A stretch of DNA of 64,000 nucleotides from Bacillota bacterium (GCA_012837385.1 DURH01000031.1:29697-93696); one strand, 5' to 3'; counted from the first letter of the stretch, positions 1 through 9,042 are shown. The notes: generated by a model not told the origin, from the letters alone. Made by a program: numbers and translations.

Positions 1-208
1 GCTGGCCCTGGGCCAGGATGAGGCAGGCAGCCCTATCTATGGGGTACAACACCCTGCACAGTTGTCCACATTGGTAGTGTGGGGAGACACTGAGTACCCT
101 GAAGAAGCCCTAGAAGTATTGCACTATTTCCAGGAGAATATTCCCCCCGCGGACCTGGATGCACTGCGGGAGCTGCCAACCAACCCCCTCCCCCTATTTG
201 GCCTATAA
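1..208 (+). CDS. C-terminal end of an unrecognised protein (partial)
   Basis: An open frame enters from the left edge (codons in phase with base 2) and stops with TAA at 206-208, giving the last 68 residues of a protein. The segment is acidic and proline-rich near the end (ends PLPLFGL) and shows no motif, membrane segment or signal that I recognise. It is followed within 16 bases by a perfect hairpin terminator, which supports a real gene end. Function unknown; the start lies outside the window. Confidence 0.6.
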   Translation, partial: LALGQDEAGSPIYGVQHPAQLSTLVVWGDTEYPEEALEVLHYFQENIPPADLDALRELPTNPLPLFGL

Positions 209-223
209 GAACCGGTATACGAA

Positions 224-251
224 AAAGAGGCACTCTCGAGAGTGCCTCTTT
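224..251. terminator. Bidirectional intrinsic terminator
   Basis: A perfect 14-bp inverted repeat (AAAGAGGCACTCTC and its complement, no spacer) flanked by A and T runs. It lies between the rightward partial gene ending at 208 and the leftward lemA gene ending at 254, so it can end transcription from both sides. Confidence 0.85.
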
Positions 252-253
252 CC

Positions 254-826
254 TTAGAAGTTCACCTGAGGAACCTGCTGGGCTCCAGGAGATGCTTCAA
301 AGAAGGACCGCGCCTCCATACCCATCACACTGGCGAAGATGTTCATGGGGAACCGGCGGATTGTGGTGTTCCAAGTCTGCACAGACTCGTTGAAACGCAT
401 CCGCTCGGTGGCAATGCGATTCTCCGTTCCAGCCAGCTCATCTTGGAGCCGGATAAAGCTGGTGTCAGCCTTCAACTCTGGATAAGCCTCACTGATAGCC
501 AGGAGCCGCCCGAGAGCAGAGTCCAAACTGGCGTTGGCCTCCATTTGGTCCTCGGGAGTCCGAGCTGCCAACAGACGAGACCGGGCATCGGCCACATCAG
601 CAAACACCTGCTGTTCATGGCTGGCATAGCCCTTAACAGTCTCCACCAGATTGGGGATCAAATCCGCCCTGCGCTGCAGCTGGTTCTCCACCTGCGCCCA
701 ACGGGCCTCAACAGTTTCGTCTAGTTCCACTAACCGATTGTAGCGTGAAATGAAATTGGCGCCGATTAGTACTACAATTATTGCAATGATGATGAGCACT
801 AGGGTTCCTTTTTTCAATCTCTCCAC
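254..826 (-). CDS. lemA: LemA family membrane protein
   Basis: 190 residues, the usual LemA length. One N-terminal membrane segment (about residues 8-27) is followed by a long helical domain with the family signature: YNRLVELDETVEARWAQVEN, then QRRADLIPNLVETVKGYA. The C-terminal part has the conserved RFNESVQTWN segment. LemA proteins are widespread and their biochemical role is unsettled. The next gene downstream of its promoter region, encoding a TPM-domain protein, lies 15 bases upstream on the same strand. The two are a common pair, so they probably work together at the membrane. Confidence 0.93.
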   Translation of the reverse strand: MERLKKGTLVLIIIAIIVVLIGANFISRYNRLVELDETVEARWAQVENQLQRRADLIPNLVETVKGYASHEQQVFADVADARSRLLAARTPEDQMEANASLDSALGRLLAISEAYPELKADTSFIRLQDELAGTENRIATERMRFNESVQTWNTTIRRFPMNIFASVMGMEARSFFEASPGAQQVPQVNF

Positions 827-841
827 TCTCCTTTTCCATCC

Positions 842-1606
842 TTAGAATCGCCTTCCTGCTCCTCCGCCACCGCTGCGCCCCCCGCCAAATCCTCCAAATC
901 CACCGGAAGGTCTCGAACCGCCAAACCCTCCGCCAGTCCGCGGGCCGCCAAAGGTAGGGCCAGGGACAAAGATAGTCCTACGGCCCGAGCCTCCGCCTGA
1001 TCCACCGCTGCCACTAGGTGGATAGCGGCGGCCACGGCGCAGCATCAACACAATCAACAGGAAGATGAAAAAAGAAAACAGCCAGCCATAGTCTTCCTTT
1101 TTCTCTTCAGCCATTTCAAACTTCTCTCCCGCTAAAATGCGGGCGTAGGCCTTGGCCATGGCAGTGAGCCCAGCCCCATAGTCGCCATCCTTGAAGTGTG
1201 GTAGTCCTTCCTGGTCAATGACCGCTCCAATCAGGCCATCGGGAAGCACGCCCTCCAGCCCGTACCCAGGCTCCACTTCAATGGCCCCCTCGACCACGGC
1301 CAGGAGCATCAAGAGGCCGCTGTCCTCTTGTCCCCCGATTTTCCACTCGTTAAACAGCCCTGTTGTGTATTCTTTAGGATCCATGGGATCAGTCGAGGTC
1401 ACAGTCACCACTGCCAGCTCAACTCCCTGATCTTTCCTGAGCTGCTCAGCAAGGATCTGCAGTTCGGACTGGCTTTTCCGATCCAGCACATTGGCAAAGT
1501 CGTTCACATAACCCTGCGGTTTTGGATAGGCTGCCCAAACCGAACAGGCCAAAGCAAGGACAATCAAGACTGTGCACAACCAAAGGGCCTTCCTGCTTCT
1601 GTTCAT
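842..1606 (-). CDS. TPM-domain (YgcG-like) membrane protein with Gly-rich tail
   Basis: 254 residues: an N-terminal signal peptide or anchor (1-25), a TPM domain (about 28-150; YVNDFANVLD, then GLLMLLAVVEGAIEVEPGYG and a GAG repeat region), a membrane segment near 174-190, and a C-terminal tail rich in Gly, Ser, Arg and Phe that ends GGGGAGRRF. The domain order signal-TPM-TM-Gly-rich tail is that of the YgcG family, which is often encoded beside LemA. The TPM fold is extracytoplasmic; in plants it has phosphatase activity, but the bacterial role is not settled. It precedes lemA by 15 bases and is probably cotranscribed. Confidence 0.88.
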   Translation of the reverse strand: MNRSRKALWLCTVLIVLALACSVWAAYPKPQGYVNDFANVLDRKSQSELQILAEQLRKDQGVELAVVTVTSTDPMDPKEYTTGLFNEWKIGGQEDSGLLMLLAVVEGAIEVEPGYGLEGVLPDGLIGAVIDQEGLPHFKDGDYGAGLTAMAKAYARILAGEKFEMAEEKKEDYGWLFSFFIFLLIVLMLRRGRRYPPSGSGGSGGGSGRRTIFVPGPTFGGPRTGGGFGGSRPSGGFGGFGGGRSGGGGAGRRF

Positions 1607-1609
1607 ATT

Positions 1610-2170
1610 CTACCTCTTTCTTCTAACCCACTCCCCGTGACGCCCTAGGGCCTCCCCTAGGCGGTAGTACCCACCGAAGGCATAGACCAGAGCATCAGCA
1701 CGGGCCAGGTCAAAGCGGTGATCCACTGCACACTGCTCGTCATAGTGCACGGCGAGCACTTCTCCTAAGAACAGATCATGGCTGCCCAAGGAGAGCTCCT
1801 GCACCACCCTGCATTCCAGGTTCACCGGGCACTCTGCAATCAAGGGTGCTTGGACAGACTGGCCGGGCAGGGCGGTAAATCCGCAGCGGGCGAATTTATC
1901 GGCATCGCGGCCGCTGATAGTGCCGCAGAAATCCACCAGTTCTACCTGGGAAGCCTGGGGAATATTCACCACAAACTCGCCTGATCGCTTAATTATATCA
2001 TACGAATAGCGCTCCGGGCGAATACCCACACCAATTATCGGTGGATCGGAGCTGGCTACTCCACACCACCCCAAAGTGATGATGTTTGCCTGGCCAGCAT
2101 CCTGGCAGCTCACCAAGACAGGTGGCACTGGATACAGCCAGGGCGCCGCAGTGCGGGTCACTTTGGCCAC
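1610..2170 (-). CDS. Flavin reductase family protein (FMN-binding split barrel)
   Basis: 186 residues from a GTG at 2170, chosen because AAGGGGG lies 8 bases upstream and because a longer reading would run deep into the yigZ-like gene. The protein has the split-barrel pattern of the flavin reductase/DIM6 family: PVPPVLVSC near the N terminus, NIITLGWCGVASSDPP, IRPERYSYDIIKRSGEFVVN, and the NLECRVVQ segment. Such proteins bind FMN and reduce flavin or act as small oxidoreductases; the substrate cannot be told. It lies 59 bases downstream of the YigZ gene on the same strand and may be cotranscribed with it. Confidence 0.85.
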   Translation of the reverse strand: MAKVTRTAAPWLYPVPPVLVSCQDAGQANIITLGWCGVASSDPPIIGVGIRPERYSYDIIKRSGEFVVNIPQASQVELVDFCGTISGRDADKFARCGFTALPGQSVQAPLIAECPVNLECRVVQELSLGSHDLFLGEVLAVHYDEQCAVDHRFDLARADALVYAFGGYYRLGEALGRHGEWVRRKR

Positions 2171-2229
2171 TGTACATTCCCCCTTATTTACCTGCTGACC
2201 AACGGAAGTAGGGAGGATAATTCTCCTCC

Positions 2230-2874
2230 TCAACTCTCCTCTCCTGCAGGTAGGGCTCGATAAACTTCCTCCCCTTCCTTCCACTGGAAGTCATTGGCAG
2301 TCAGCTCCTGAATGACCTGCCGCAGCGGCTCCCTTTCTGGGGAGAACAGTAGAACCTGAAAGGTGACGCGCTCCAGATATTGGGTGTCAGCAAGAAAAAC
2401 GCCCTGGGTCATCAGTTCATTTTGAATCCTGCCAGAATGGACGTAATCCACTGTAATACCGACTTTAGTTGCGGGAACCATGCGCACGATCCCCGCCTCC
2501 TTCACTGCTTCACGGGCCGCTCCCCCATAGGCTCGCACTAAGCCCCCCCGGCCCAGGAGGGTGCCGCCGAAGTAGCGTGTAACCACCACTGCAGTGTTCA
2601 CAAGGTCGTGGGCCTTGAGCACTTCCAAGACTGGCAGCCCTGCAGTGCCGCTGGGCTCGTTGTCATCGCTGTACTTCTGGATTTCCTGGTTAATTCCTAT
2701 GATATAAGCAGGTACATTATGGGTGGCGCTCCAATGCTCCTTGCGCACTTCCTCAATAAACCCCTCAGCCTCTTCACGGGTCTGAACGGGTTTAATGCGC
2801 GCGATGAATTTCGACTTCTTTTCAATCAGGGTGATCTCTGCTTCCCGCGCCACCGTCCTGTACTCTACCAGCAT
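2230..2874 (-). CDS. YigZ/IMPACT family protein
   Basis: 214 residues, the normal length. The N-terminal IMPACT domain shows KKSKFIARIKPV, SATHNVPAYIIG, SDDNEPSGTAGLPVLEVL and VVVTRYFGGTLLGRGGLVRAYG, all characteristic. A C-terminal ferredoxin-like domain (about 140-214) follows. Family members are linked to translation control or proteolysis regulation (IMPACT binds GCN1 in eukaryotes); the bacterial role is not settled. It is divergent from tex; the 83-base gap holds the tex promoter. Confidence 0.92.
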   Translation of the reverse strand: MLVEYRTVAREAEITLIEKKSKFIARIKPVQTREEAEGFIEEVRKEHWSATHNVPAYIIGINQEIQKYSDDNEPSGTAGLPVLEVLKAHDLVNTAVVVTRYFGGTLLGRGGLVRAYGGAAREAVKEAGIVRMVPATKVGITVDYVHSGRIQNELMTQGVFLADTQYLERVTFQVLLFSPEREPLRQVIQELTANDFQWKEGEEVYRALPAGEES

Positions 2875-2906
2875 ATTACCACCTCGCCTTAGGGTTCAAC
2901 ATTTCT

Positions 2907-2935
2907 TTGCATCTTCCTTCCAGGTCTGCTATTCT
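2907..2935 (+). promoter_or_regulatory. Probable sigma-A promoter of tex
   Basis: TTGCAT (2907-2912) and TATTCT (2930-2935) are separated by 17 bases. The tex start is at 2958, with GAAGGAGTG just before it. It is a reasonable housekeeping promoter by position and spacing. Confidence 0.55.
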
Positions 2936-2957
2936 AATCACGAAGGAGTGGATAGGC

Positions 2958-5114
2958 ATGCAGATTATCAAACAGCTGGCAGCTGAGCTAGGTATTAGGC
3001 CGGCCCAAGCTGAACAGACAGTTAAGCTCTTGGATGAAGGCAACACCATTCCCTTTATCGCCCGCTATCGTAAAGAGGCCACTGGTGAGCTGGATGAAAC
3101 GGTAATTCGAGCTCTGTCGGAGCGCCTGGTCTACCTGCGCAGCCTCCAGAACCGCAAAGAGGAGATCTCCAGGCTGATTGAGGCCCAGGAAAAACTCACT
3201 CCCGAGATTTCTGCCTCCATTACGGCGGCTAACACCCTGCAGGAACTGGAGGATATCTACCGTCCCTTCAGGCCCAAGCGCAGAACCAGAGCGTCTGCAG
3301 CCAAGGAGAAGGGTTTAGAGCCCCTGGCGGAGCAGCTCCTGGCCCAGGACGGGCGAAATCCGCAAGTGCTGGCTGAACCCTTTTTGAGTGCTGAGGTCAC
3401 CACGGTGGAAGATGCCCTGCAGGGAGCTCAGGATATTCTCGCTGAGCAGTTCACAGATGATCCCAGCAACCGGGCCTTAATCCGCAAGTTCACCTATGAT
3501 ACGGGCCTACTGGCGGTGGAAAGGACTGCCGATGAAGACATCCCCGAGGCAGACGAATTCCAGATGTACTTCGATTACTTCGAGGATGTGTCAAAAATAC
3601 CACCCCACCGCATCTTGGCTATTAATCGGGGAGAGCGCCTGGGTGTGTTGAAGGTGAAGATCCAAGTGGATGTCAACCGCATCCACTCCCTGCTCAGCAG
3701 AGAGATTGTTACTAATCCCGCCTCTCCAGCCGCGGCCTATGTGCAGGCCGCTATCGAGGACGGCTATGCGCGGCTTTTAGCTCCCAGCTTGGAGCGGGAT
3801 ATACGAAATGCCCTCACGGAGAAGGCGGAAGAACATGCCATCCAGATCTTTGCCAAGAATCTCAGGGATCTCTTGATGCAGAGTCCCGTGCGGGGACGCA
3901 GGGTGTTAGGCATTGATCCAGCTTTCCGAACCGGCTGCAAAGCAGCTGCGGTGGATGAGTTTGGCCAGCTCTTAGAGTATACCACCATCTACCCCCATGA
4001 ACCGCAGAAGAAATGGAGAGAAGCCCTGCACATCCTGGCTTCCTTGGTTAACAAACATGGACTCACCTTGGTCACCATTGGCAACGGGACTGCGAGCAGG
4101 GAAACGGAACAGCTGGTGGCAGAGCTAATCAGAGAACACTGCCCCACCCTGCAGTATCTTGTGGTGAACGAGGCTGGTGCCTCTGTCTATTCCGCCTCAG
4201 AACTGGCCAGGGAAGAGTTCCCTGACTTGGATGTGTCCATGAGGGGTGCTGTTTCCATTGCCCGCAGAGTGCAGGATCCCCTGGCTGAACTGGTGAAGAT
4301 CGAGCCCAAATCCATTGGTGTGGGCCAGTACCAGCATGATGTGAACCAAAAGGAACTAGCCGGAACTTTAGATGCAGTGGTAGAAAGCTGTGTTAACCAT
4401 GTAGGTGTGGAACTGAACACGGCTTCCAGTGCCCTGTTGAGATATGTATCGGGCCTATCAGCCAGAGTCGCCCAGGAAATCGTGCACTACAGGACGGCAA
4501 ACGGTATCTTCAAGAGCCGGACAGAGCTCAAGAAGGTGAAGGGATTGGGTGCCAAGACCTTCGAACAGGCTGCCGGCTTCCTGCGCATTGCCGATGGTGC
4601 ACATCCCCTTGATAACACCGCCGTGCATCCAGAATCCTACCCCTTGGCCAGGCAGATCCTGACGCTGATCGGCTGCAGTGAGGAGGACCTCCAGAACCGG
4701 GAAAACTTGGATGCGATCAGAGAGAAACTGAAGGAGCTAGAACCAGATCAGGTGGGGGAAAAGCTGGGCGCAGGTGTTCCCACTGTACGGGACATTTTGG
4801 CCGCTTTGGGGCAGCCCGGCAGGGATCCCAGGGATGAGCTTCCTCCCCCGCTGTTTAGGGCAGATGTATTGAGCATCGAAGATCTCAGGCCAGGCATGGT
4901 TCTCAAAGGAACTGTGCAAAACGTGGTGGACTTCGGAGCCTTTGTAGATATTGGGGTCAAAAAGGCTGGGCTAGTGCATATCTCCCAGCTCAGCGACGGA
5001 TTCGTACGGCACCCCACCGATGTGGTGCAGGTGGGAGACATAGTTACGGTGCGCATCCTAGGCGTGGACCCTAAACTAGAGCGAATCAGCCTTTCCATGA
5101 AAACAGAGCGGTAA
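2958..5114 (+). CDS. tex: Tex, S1-domain RNA-binding transcription accessory protein
   Basis: 718 residues, typical for Tex. The start at 2958 is preceded by AAGGAGTG with good spacing; the frame stays open upstream to 2907 but that part lies on the promoter. Domains in order: helical Tex N-terminal region (IPFIARYRKEATGELDE at about 30-46), YqgF-like RNase H fold (RRVLGIDPAFRTGCKAAAVD, about 313), helix-hairpin-helix region (about 490-560; FKSRTELKKVKGLGAKTFEQ), and a C-terminal S1 domain (GTVQNVVDFGAFVDIGVKK, about 635-715). Tex acts on transcription and RNA in the cytoplasm. It stands alone, followed directly by a terminator. Confidence 0.96.
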   Translation: MQIIKQLAAELGIRPAQAEQTVKLLDEGNTIPFIARYRKEATGELDETVIRALSERLVYLRSLQNRKEEISRLIEAQEKLTPEISASITAANTLQELEDIYRPFRPKRRTRASAAKEKGLEPLAEQLLAQDGRNPQVLAEPFLSAEVTTVEDALQGAQDILAEQFTDDPSNRALIRKFTYDTGLLAVERTADEDIPEADEFQMYFDYFEDVSKIPPHRILAINRGERLGVLKVKIQVDVNRIHSLLSREIVTNPASPAAAYVQAAIEDGYARLLAPSLERDIRNALTEKAEEHAIQIFAKNLRDLLMQSPVRGRRVLGIDPAFRTGCKAAAVDEFGQLLEYTTIYPHEPQKKWREALHILASLVNKHGLTLVTIGNGTASRETEQLVAELIREHCPTLQYLVVNEAGASVYSASELAREEFPDLDVSMRGAVSIARRVQDPLAELVKIEPKSIGVGQYQHDVNQKELAGTLDAVVESCVNHVGVELNTASSALLRYVSGLSARVAQEIVHYRTANGIFKSRTELKKVKGLGAKTFEQAAGFLRIADGAHPLDNTAVHPESYPLARQILTLIGCSEEDLQNRENLDAIREKLKELEPDQVGEKLGAGVPTVRDILAALGQPGRDPRDELPPPLFRADVLSIEDLRPGMVLKGTVQNVVDFGAFVDIGVKKAGLVHISQLSDGFVRHPTDVVQVGDIVTVRILGVDPKLERISLSMKTER

Positions 5115-5116
5115 AA

Positions 5117-5141
5117 AAGAGCAGCCCAACGGGCTGCTCTT
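5117..5141 (+). terminator. Terminator of tex
   Basis: An 11-bp perfect stem (AAGAGCAGCCC, loop AAC, complement) starts 3 bases after the tex stop and is followed by TT then CCCC. A run of A precedes it, so it can also stop leftward transcription from the pot operon. Confidence 0.75.
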
Positions 5142-5153
5142 CCCCTGTATAAG

Positions 5154-5179
5154 AGAGCTCGGGGATACCCCCGAGCTCT
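5154..5179 (-). terminator. Hairpin after potD
   Basis: An inverted repeat AGAGCTCGGGG with its complement, separated by a very short loop, lies 5 bases after the potD stop as read leftward. Its T tract is poor, so it may work together with the neighbouring hairpin at 5117-5141. Confidence 0.6.
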
Positions 5180-5183
5180 GGTT

Positions 5184-6233
5184 TTACCTCAACTTGAACT
5201 CAACATAGATGTGTTCGTATTCTTCCAGTACACGTTCCACGCCAATGTAGAAGCTGGTGTTTTCCACCACCTCATCTGCCAGGTTGAGCATGGGATTGTC
5301 TCTGTAGTAATCGGGCAGAAGGGGTTCGGCTCCTTTATTGGGCGTAGTGAACTTGGTTAGATCCGCGATCCTAGCGGCAGTTTCCGGCCTCATAATGAAA
5401 TCCAGGAACTGATAGGCACCATCTTTATTAGGCGCTTCTTTGGACATCACCCAAGAGTCGATGAAGATGGGCATCCCTTCGGTGGGAAAGACCGGCTGCA
5501 GCTTGGGATCTGCGGCATTACCCTTCACCGCCTGGTTGGAATACATAAACCCGGCTACCGCTTCTCCGTTGATCAGGGAATCTTCCGGAGTGTTGGTTTC
5601 GAAGCGCACAATATTGGGTTTCAGGGCAAAGAGCTTCTCCCTGGCTTCGGCAACCTTCGCAGGATCCGTCTCATTGTACTCGTAACCTAGGGATTTGAGC
5701 ACAATCCCCATGATCTCTACAGACCAATCCACCACAACCACTTTCTTCCGCAGCTCTTCCTGCCACAGATCGCTGTAAGTCGTGATGGGATCTGCACCCA
5801 GCTTCTCCACTTCTTCATGGTTCACAAGGAGCAGAGAGATGGAGATGGCGTAGGGGATGGAGTATTCACTGGTGGGGTCATAGTAATTGCCCAGGTACAC
5901 AGGGTTGATGTTGGCGTAATTGGGCATCTGGGACTTATCCAATACGGCCAGCATACCGTTCTGCCGCAGAATATCCACCATGTAATCAGTGACTACAGCC
6001 AAATCGTATTGATCAGGGTTCGCTTCCAGCAGAGACTGCATGTCTTCGTTAGAAGTTACTTCCTTGTAGTTGACTCGGATGCCCGTTTCCTTTTCAAACT
6101 CCTCAATGACCTCCCGGGGAATGAAATCTCCACCCCAAGTCATAAGGTTAACCTCTCCGTTAGCCGCCACTCCAGCAGGCACAGCAAGGATTAAAACAGC
6201 GACAATGAGCAGTACAGTTTTTCTCATCTTCAC
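5184..6233 (-). CDS. potD: PotD-like spermidine/putrescine-binding protein
   Basis: 349 residues with a signal peptide (MRKTVLLIVAVLILAVPAGVAA, about 1-24; no lipobox cysteine is visible) followed by a type II periplasmic-binding fold: EVNLMTWGGDFIPREVIEEFEKETGIRV, then YDLAVVTDYMV and IPYAISISLLLVN. It delivers polyamine to the PotB-PotC permease. It is the last gene of potABCD and overlaps potC by 4 bases (ATGA). Lack of a lipobox in a Bacillota binding protein is a hint that it may be free in a periplasm rather than lipid anchored. Family certain; the exact substrate (spermidine, putrescine or a related amine) is inferred. Confidence 0.9.
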   Translation of the reverse strand: MKMRKTVLLIVAVLILAVPAGVAANGEVNLMTWGGDFIPREVIEEFEKETGIRVNYKEVTSNEDMQSLLEANPDQYDLAVVTDYMVDILRQNGMLAVLDKSQMPNYANINPVYLGNYYDPTSEYSIPYAISISLLLVNHEEVEKLGADPITTYSDLWQEELRKKVVVVDWSVEIMGIVLKSLGYEYNETDPAKVAEAREKLFALKPNIVRFETNTPEDSLINGEAVAGFMYSNQAVKGNAADPKLQPVFPTEGMPIFIDSWVMSKEAPNKDGAYQFLDFIMRPETAARIADLTKFTTPNKGAEPLLPDYYRDNPMLNLADEVVENTSFYIGVERVLEEYEHIYVEFKLR

Positions 6234-7015
6234 TTGGCAAACCTCCTATTCTTAGTAACTAACTGGCTTAGTCCAATTATGAAGAAAGTTCCCATCAAAA
6301 TCAAGGTGCACAGGGCGTTTACTTTAGGGGTCACGCCCACACGCATCATGGAGAAGATGTGCACTGGAAGGGTAGTGCTGCGCGGCCCCGACATGTAAGT
6401 GGAAATAATTACATCATCCAAAGACATGGCTAGACACAGCAGAGCCGCAGTGAGAATGGACGGAGCAACCAAGGGCAGGATGATGGTTCTCACCATCTGC
6501 AGCGTGCTGGCCCCCAAATCCAAAGCCGATTCAATAATGGACTTATCGATTTCCTGCAGCCGCAGGCGCACCATGATGTAGACATAGGGTACACAGAACA
6601 GAGAATGGGACAGCACTAAAGTCAAGGTACCGAAAGGCAGACCCAGAGCATTGAAAAAGAAAAGCAGCGACACTCCCAAGGCCACTTCAGGCACGATCAA
6701 AGGCAGAATCATCATCCCTTGAATGGCGGTTTTCATGCGGGCTGTCACCCACTGGGAAACAACAGCGGTGAACGTACCCAGCACCGCGGAGAGCAGGGAC
6801 GTTAAGACAGCTACCACAATACTTACCCTAAAGGACTGGGCAATAACCCTGTCGCTGAACAGCTGACGGTACCAGTCCAAGGTCCAGCCGGTCCACTGGG
6901 CAGTGGAAGAGCTGGCATTGAAGGAATAGAGAATGACGCTGAGCACAGGCAGGTACAGGATGACAAAAAATAGGGACAGATAAAACGTTCCAAGCCGATT
7001 GGTTTTTTCCTTCAT
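6230..7015 (-). CDS. potC: Polyamine ABC transporter permease PotC
   Basis: 261 residues with about six membrane helices. The EAA loop that contacts the ATPase reads IESALDLGASTLQMVRTIIL (about 165-185). It overlaps potB by 4 bases upstream and potD by 4 bases downstream, so the three are translationally coupled. With PotB it forms the channel through the cytoplasmic membrane. Confidence 0.93.
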   Translation of the reverse strand: MKEKTNRLGTFYLSLFFVILYLPVLSVILYSFNASSSTAQWTGWTLDWYRQLFSDRVIAQSFRVSIVVAVLTSLLSAVLGTFTAVVSQWVTARMKTAIQGMMILPLIVPEVALGVSLLFFFNALGLPFGTLTLVLSHSLFCVPYVYIMVRLRLQEIDKSIIESALDLGASTLQMVRTIILPLVAPSILTAALLCLAMSLDDVIISTYMSGPRSTTLPVHIFSMMRVGVTPKVNALCTLILMGTFFIIGLSQLVTKNRRFAK

Positions 7016-7863
7016 TGAAACAGCCCCTCCCCCGTCTTATCCTTGCTCACTTTCCAATAAAGCGAGAGCACCAGCAGGGCCAGGGCAATCATGCCCAGGG
7101 AAAAGGCGGCGGCCAGAGGCCTGTTTCTGCCCCTGGTGGCCATGGTGTGAATCAAATTCCCCAGAAAAACGGTATTTCCTCCTCCTAAGAGATCGGAAAC
7201 GAAGTAGAGGCCTAAGGCAGGGATGAAAACTAAGGTAAAGCCCCCGGCGATCCCAGGCAGGGTCAGAGGAATGGTGATTTGGAAAAAGGTTTTCCACCTG
7301 CTCGCCCCCAAGTCATAGGAGGCTTCCAGCAGTGAACGATCCAATTTGTCTACAGAGTTAAAGACGGCGACGATCATAAACGGCATCAGCATATAGGCTG
7401 TACCCACCAAGCTGGTACCGAATTTGTACATCATTGGCAGGGGTTTGTCAATAAGCTTGAGAGCCATCAGCACATTGTTGATCAGCCCGGCATTGCCCAG
7501 CAGAATCATCCAGCCGTAGGTCCGCAGCAAACTGGAGATCCAAAAGGGCAGCATAATCAAGCCCAAGGATAAGGCGCGCCTAGTGGGAGACAGATTGGCG
7601 GTGATGTAAGCTACGGGATAGCCCACCACCAGCGTGATCAAGGCTGTGAGCAGAGCCAGGAGCAGAGAGTTCCAAAACACCCTCAGATAGATAGGGTCCA
7701 CCACGCGGCGGTAATTGTCCAGCGTAAATTGGTAGATAATGTTGCCCAGGTTGTCCCGGGACAAAAAGCTGAGCACAACCACAAAGATCATGGGCACGCC
7801 CACTAAGAGCCCGATCCACACCAGAATGGGTACAGCTAGTAAGTTCCTCTTGAGAGTTCTCAT
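7012..7863 (-). CDS. potB: Polyamine ABC transporter permease PotB
   Basis: 283 residues from the ATG at 7863, which follows the potA stop by one base (TAAGATG); the frame is open further upstream but that part overlaps potA. Six membrane helices, with the EAA loop LLEASYDLGASRWKTFFQI at about 190-208. Partner of PotC in the membrane channel. Confidence 0.93.
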   Translation of the reverse strand: MRTLKRNLLAVPILVWIGLLVGVPMIFVVVLSFLSRDNLGNIIYQFTLDNYRRVVDPIYLRVFWNSLLLALLTALITLVVGYPVAYITANLSPTRRALSLGLIMLPFWISSLLRTYGWMILLGNAGLINNVLMALKLIDKPLPMMYKFGTSLVGTAYMLMPFMIVAVFNSVDKLDRSLLEASYDLGASRWKTFFQITIPLTLPGIAGGFTLVFIPALGLYFVSDLLGGGNTVFLGNLIHTMATRGRNRPLAAAFSLGMIALALLVLSLYWKVSKDKTGEGLFQ

Positions 7864-7864
7864 C

Positions 7865-8974
7865 TTAGACGCCTCTTTCTTCCCAACCATCTTTGGGAAG
7901 CAGAATCGCTCCGCTTTCCTCCCAGGAAATGTACACAGTATCTCCAACTTGGCAGTCACAGTCGATCTTTTGATACTCTACAACTGTAAGGACTCTATCC
8001 TCAACCTGCACCTCAATCCTGATCTGGGAGCCGGCATAATGGATGGAAAGAGCCCTGCCCTTAACGGCATTTTCCGTTTCGTCACAGGAAATCCTCATCT
8101 TATCCATGAGAATGGCCAAGATGGCCGAGCCCTCGGCTGGAAAAGCGTTCTTGGCGCTGCTTGAATTCCTTACTGCAACCACGCTTTCTCCCAGCTTCAC
8201 CTTTGAACACTCTTCACCAGGCTCCACCACTTCTACAGGGAAGATGTTGCGATCCCCGATGAAGCTGGTCACGAAGAGGTTTTTCGGGTTGTTGTAGATC
8301 TCCCTGGGGCTGCCCAACTGCTGCACTTCCCCTTGGTCAATTACCACAATGCGATCTGACATGTTGAGGGCCTCTTCTTGATCATGGGTTACATAGACGA
8401 AGGTAGTACCTGTCTTGCGCTGCAGGTGCGCCAACTCCGTCTGCATGTGCTTGCGCAGTTTGAGATCCAGCGCGCCTAGGGGCTCATCTAGGAGCAGGAT
8501 AGATGGTTCATTGATGAGGGCCCGGGCAATGGCGATGCGCTGCCTCTGCCCCCCTGAGAGCTGGTGGGGCATGCGCTGTTCATAGCCTGACATCTGCACT
8601 AATTCCAGTACCTCAGACACTCTGGTCTTAAGCTGGGACTCATTAAGGGATTTCGTCATGCGGGGGCCATAGGCGATATTGTCATAGACGTTGAAATGGG
8701 GGAACAGGGCGTAGTTCTGAAAAACAGTGTTTACATTCCGCTTATTCGGCGCCAAGTCCTTAATGGAAGTGCCGGAAAGCAGAATATCTCCTGATTGAAT
8801 GCGCTCCAGGCCTGCAATACAGCGCAGAAGTGTGGTTTTGCCGCAGCCCGAAGGCCCAAGCAGAGTGAGAAATTCCCCTTCGTCTATGGTAAAAGAAACA
8901 TCCTTCAGGACATGGACGTCACCATAGTACTTATTCAAGTTGATAAGCGAAAGCAGCGGCTGTCTCACAGACAA
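7865..8974 (-). CDS. potA: Polyamine ABC transporter ATPase PotA
   Basis: 369 residues. Walker A GPSGCGKTTLLR (about 38-49), Q loop QNYALFPHF, signature LSGGQRQRIAIARAL, Walker B ILLLDEPLGALD, then a C-terminal TOBE-type regulatory domain (about 240-369) as in PotA and other MOI-family ATPases. It energises import by PotBC. First gene of potABCD, directly behind a strong promoter. Confidence 0.94.
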   Translation of the reverse strand: MSVRQPLLSLINLNKYYGDVHVLKDVSFTIDEGEFLTLLGPSGCGKTTLLRCIAGLERIQSGDILLSGTSIKDLAPNKRNVNTVFQNYALFPHFNVYDNIAYGPRMTKSLNESQLKTRVSEVLELVQMSGYEQRMPHQLSGGQRQRIAIARALINEPSILLLDEPLGALDLKLRKHMQTELAHLQRKTGTTFVYVTHDQEEALNMSDRIVVIDQGEVQQLGSPREIYNNPKNLFVTSFIGDRNIFPVEVVEPGEECSKVKLGESVVAVRNSSSAKNAFPAEGSAILAILMDKMRISCDETENAVKGRALSIHYAGSQIRIEVQVEDRVLTVVEYQKIDCDCQVGDTVYISWEESGAILLPKDGWEERGV

Positions 8975-8999
8975 CTTCCTTCCCCACCATAATATAATG

Positions 9000-9042
9000 C
9001 TGACCCTAAGGTCAGTATAGTTTAGTTACTAAAGGATGTCAA
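9000..9042 (-). promoter_or_regulatory. pot promoter with two palindromic operator candidates
   Basis: Read leftward, TTGACA (9042-9037) and TATACT (9019-9014) are 17 bases apart, a near-perfect sigma-A promoter 40 bases before potA. A perfect 13-bp palindrome TTTAGTTACTAAA fills 9021-9033 in the spacer, and a second dyad CTGACC-CTAA-GGTCAG covers 9000-9015, overlapping the -10 and the likely start site. Both are placed where a repressor would block the polymerase. The regulator is not in the window as far as I can tell. Confidence 0.75.

Noticed and set aside
254..1606. LemA and TPM pair as part of a novel phage or defence system
   Set aside because: The pair is widespread in bacterial chromosomes and nothing around it suggests mobility or defence.
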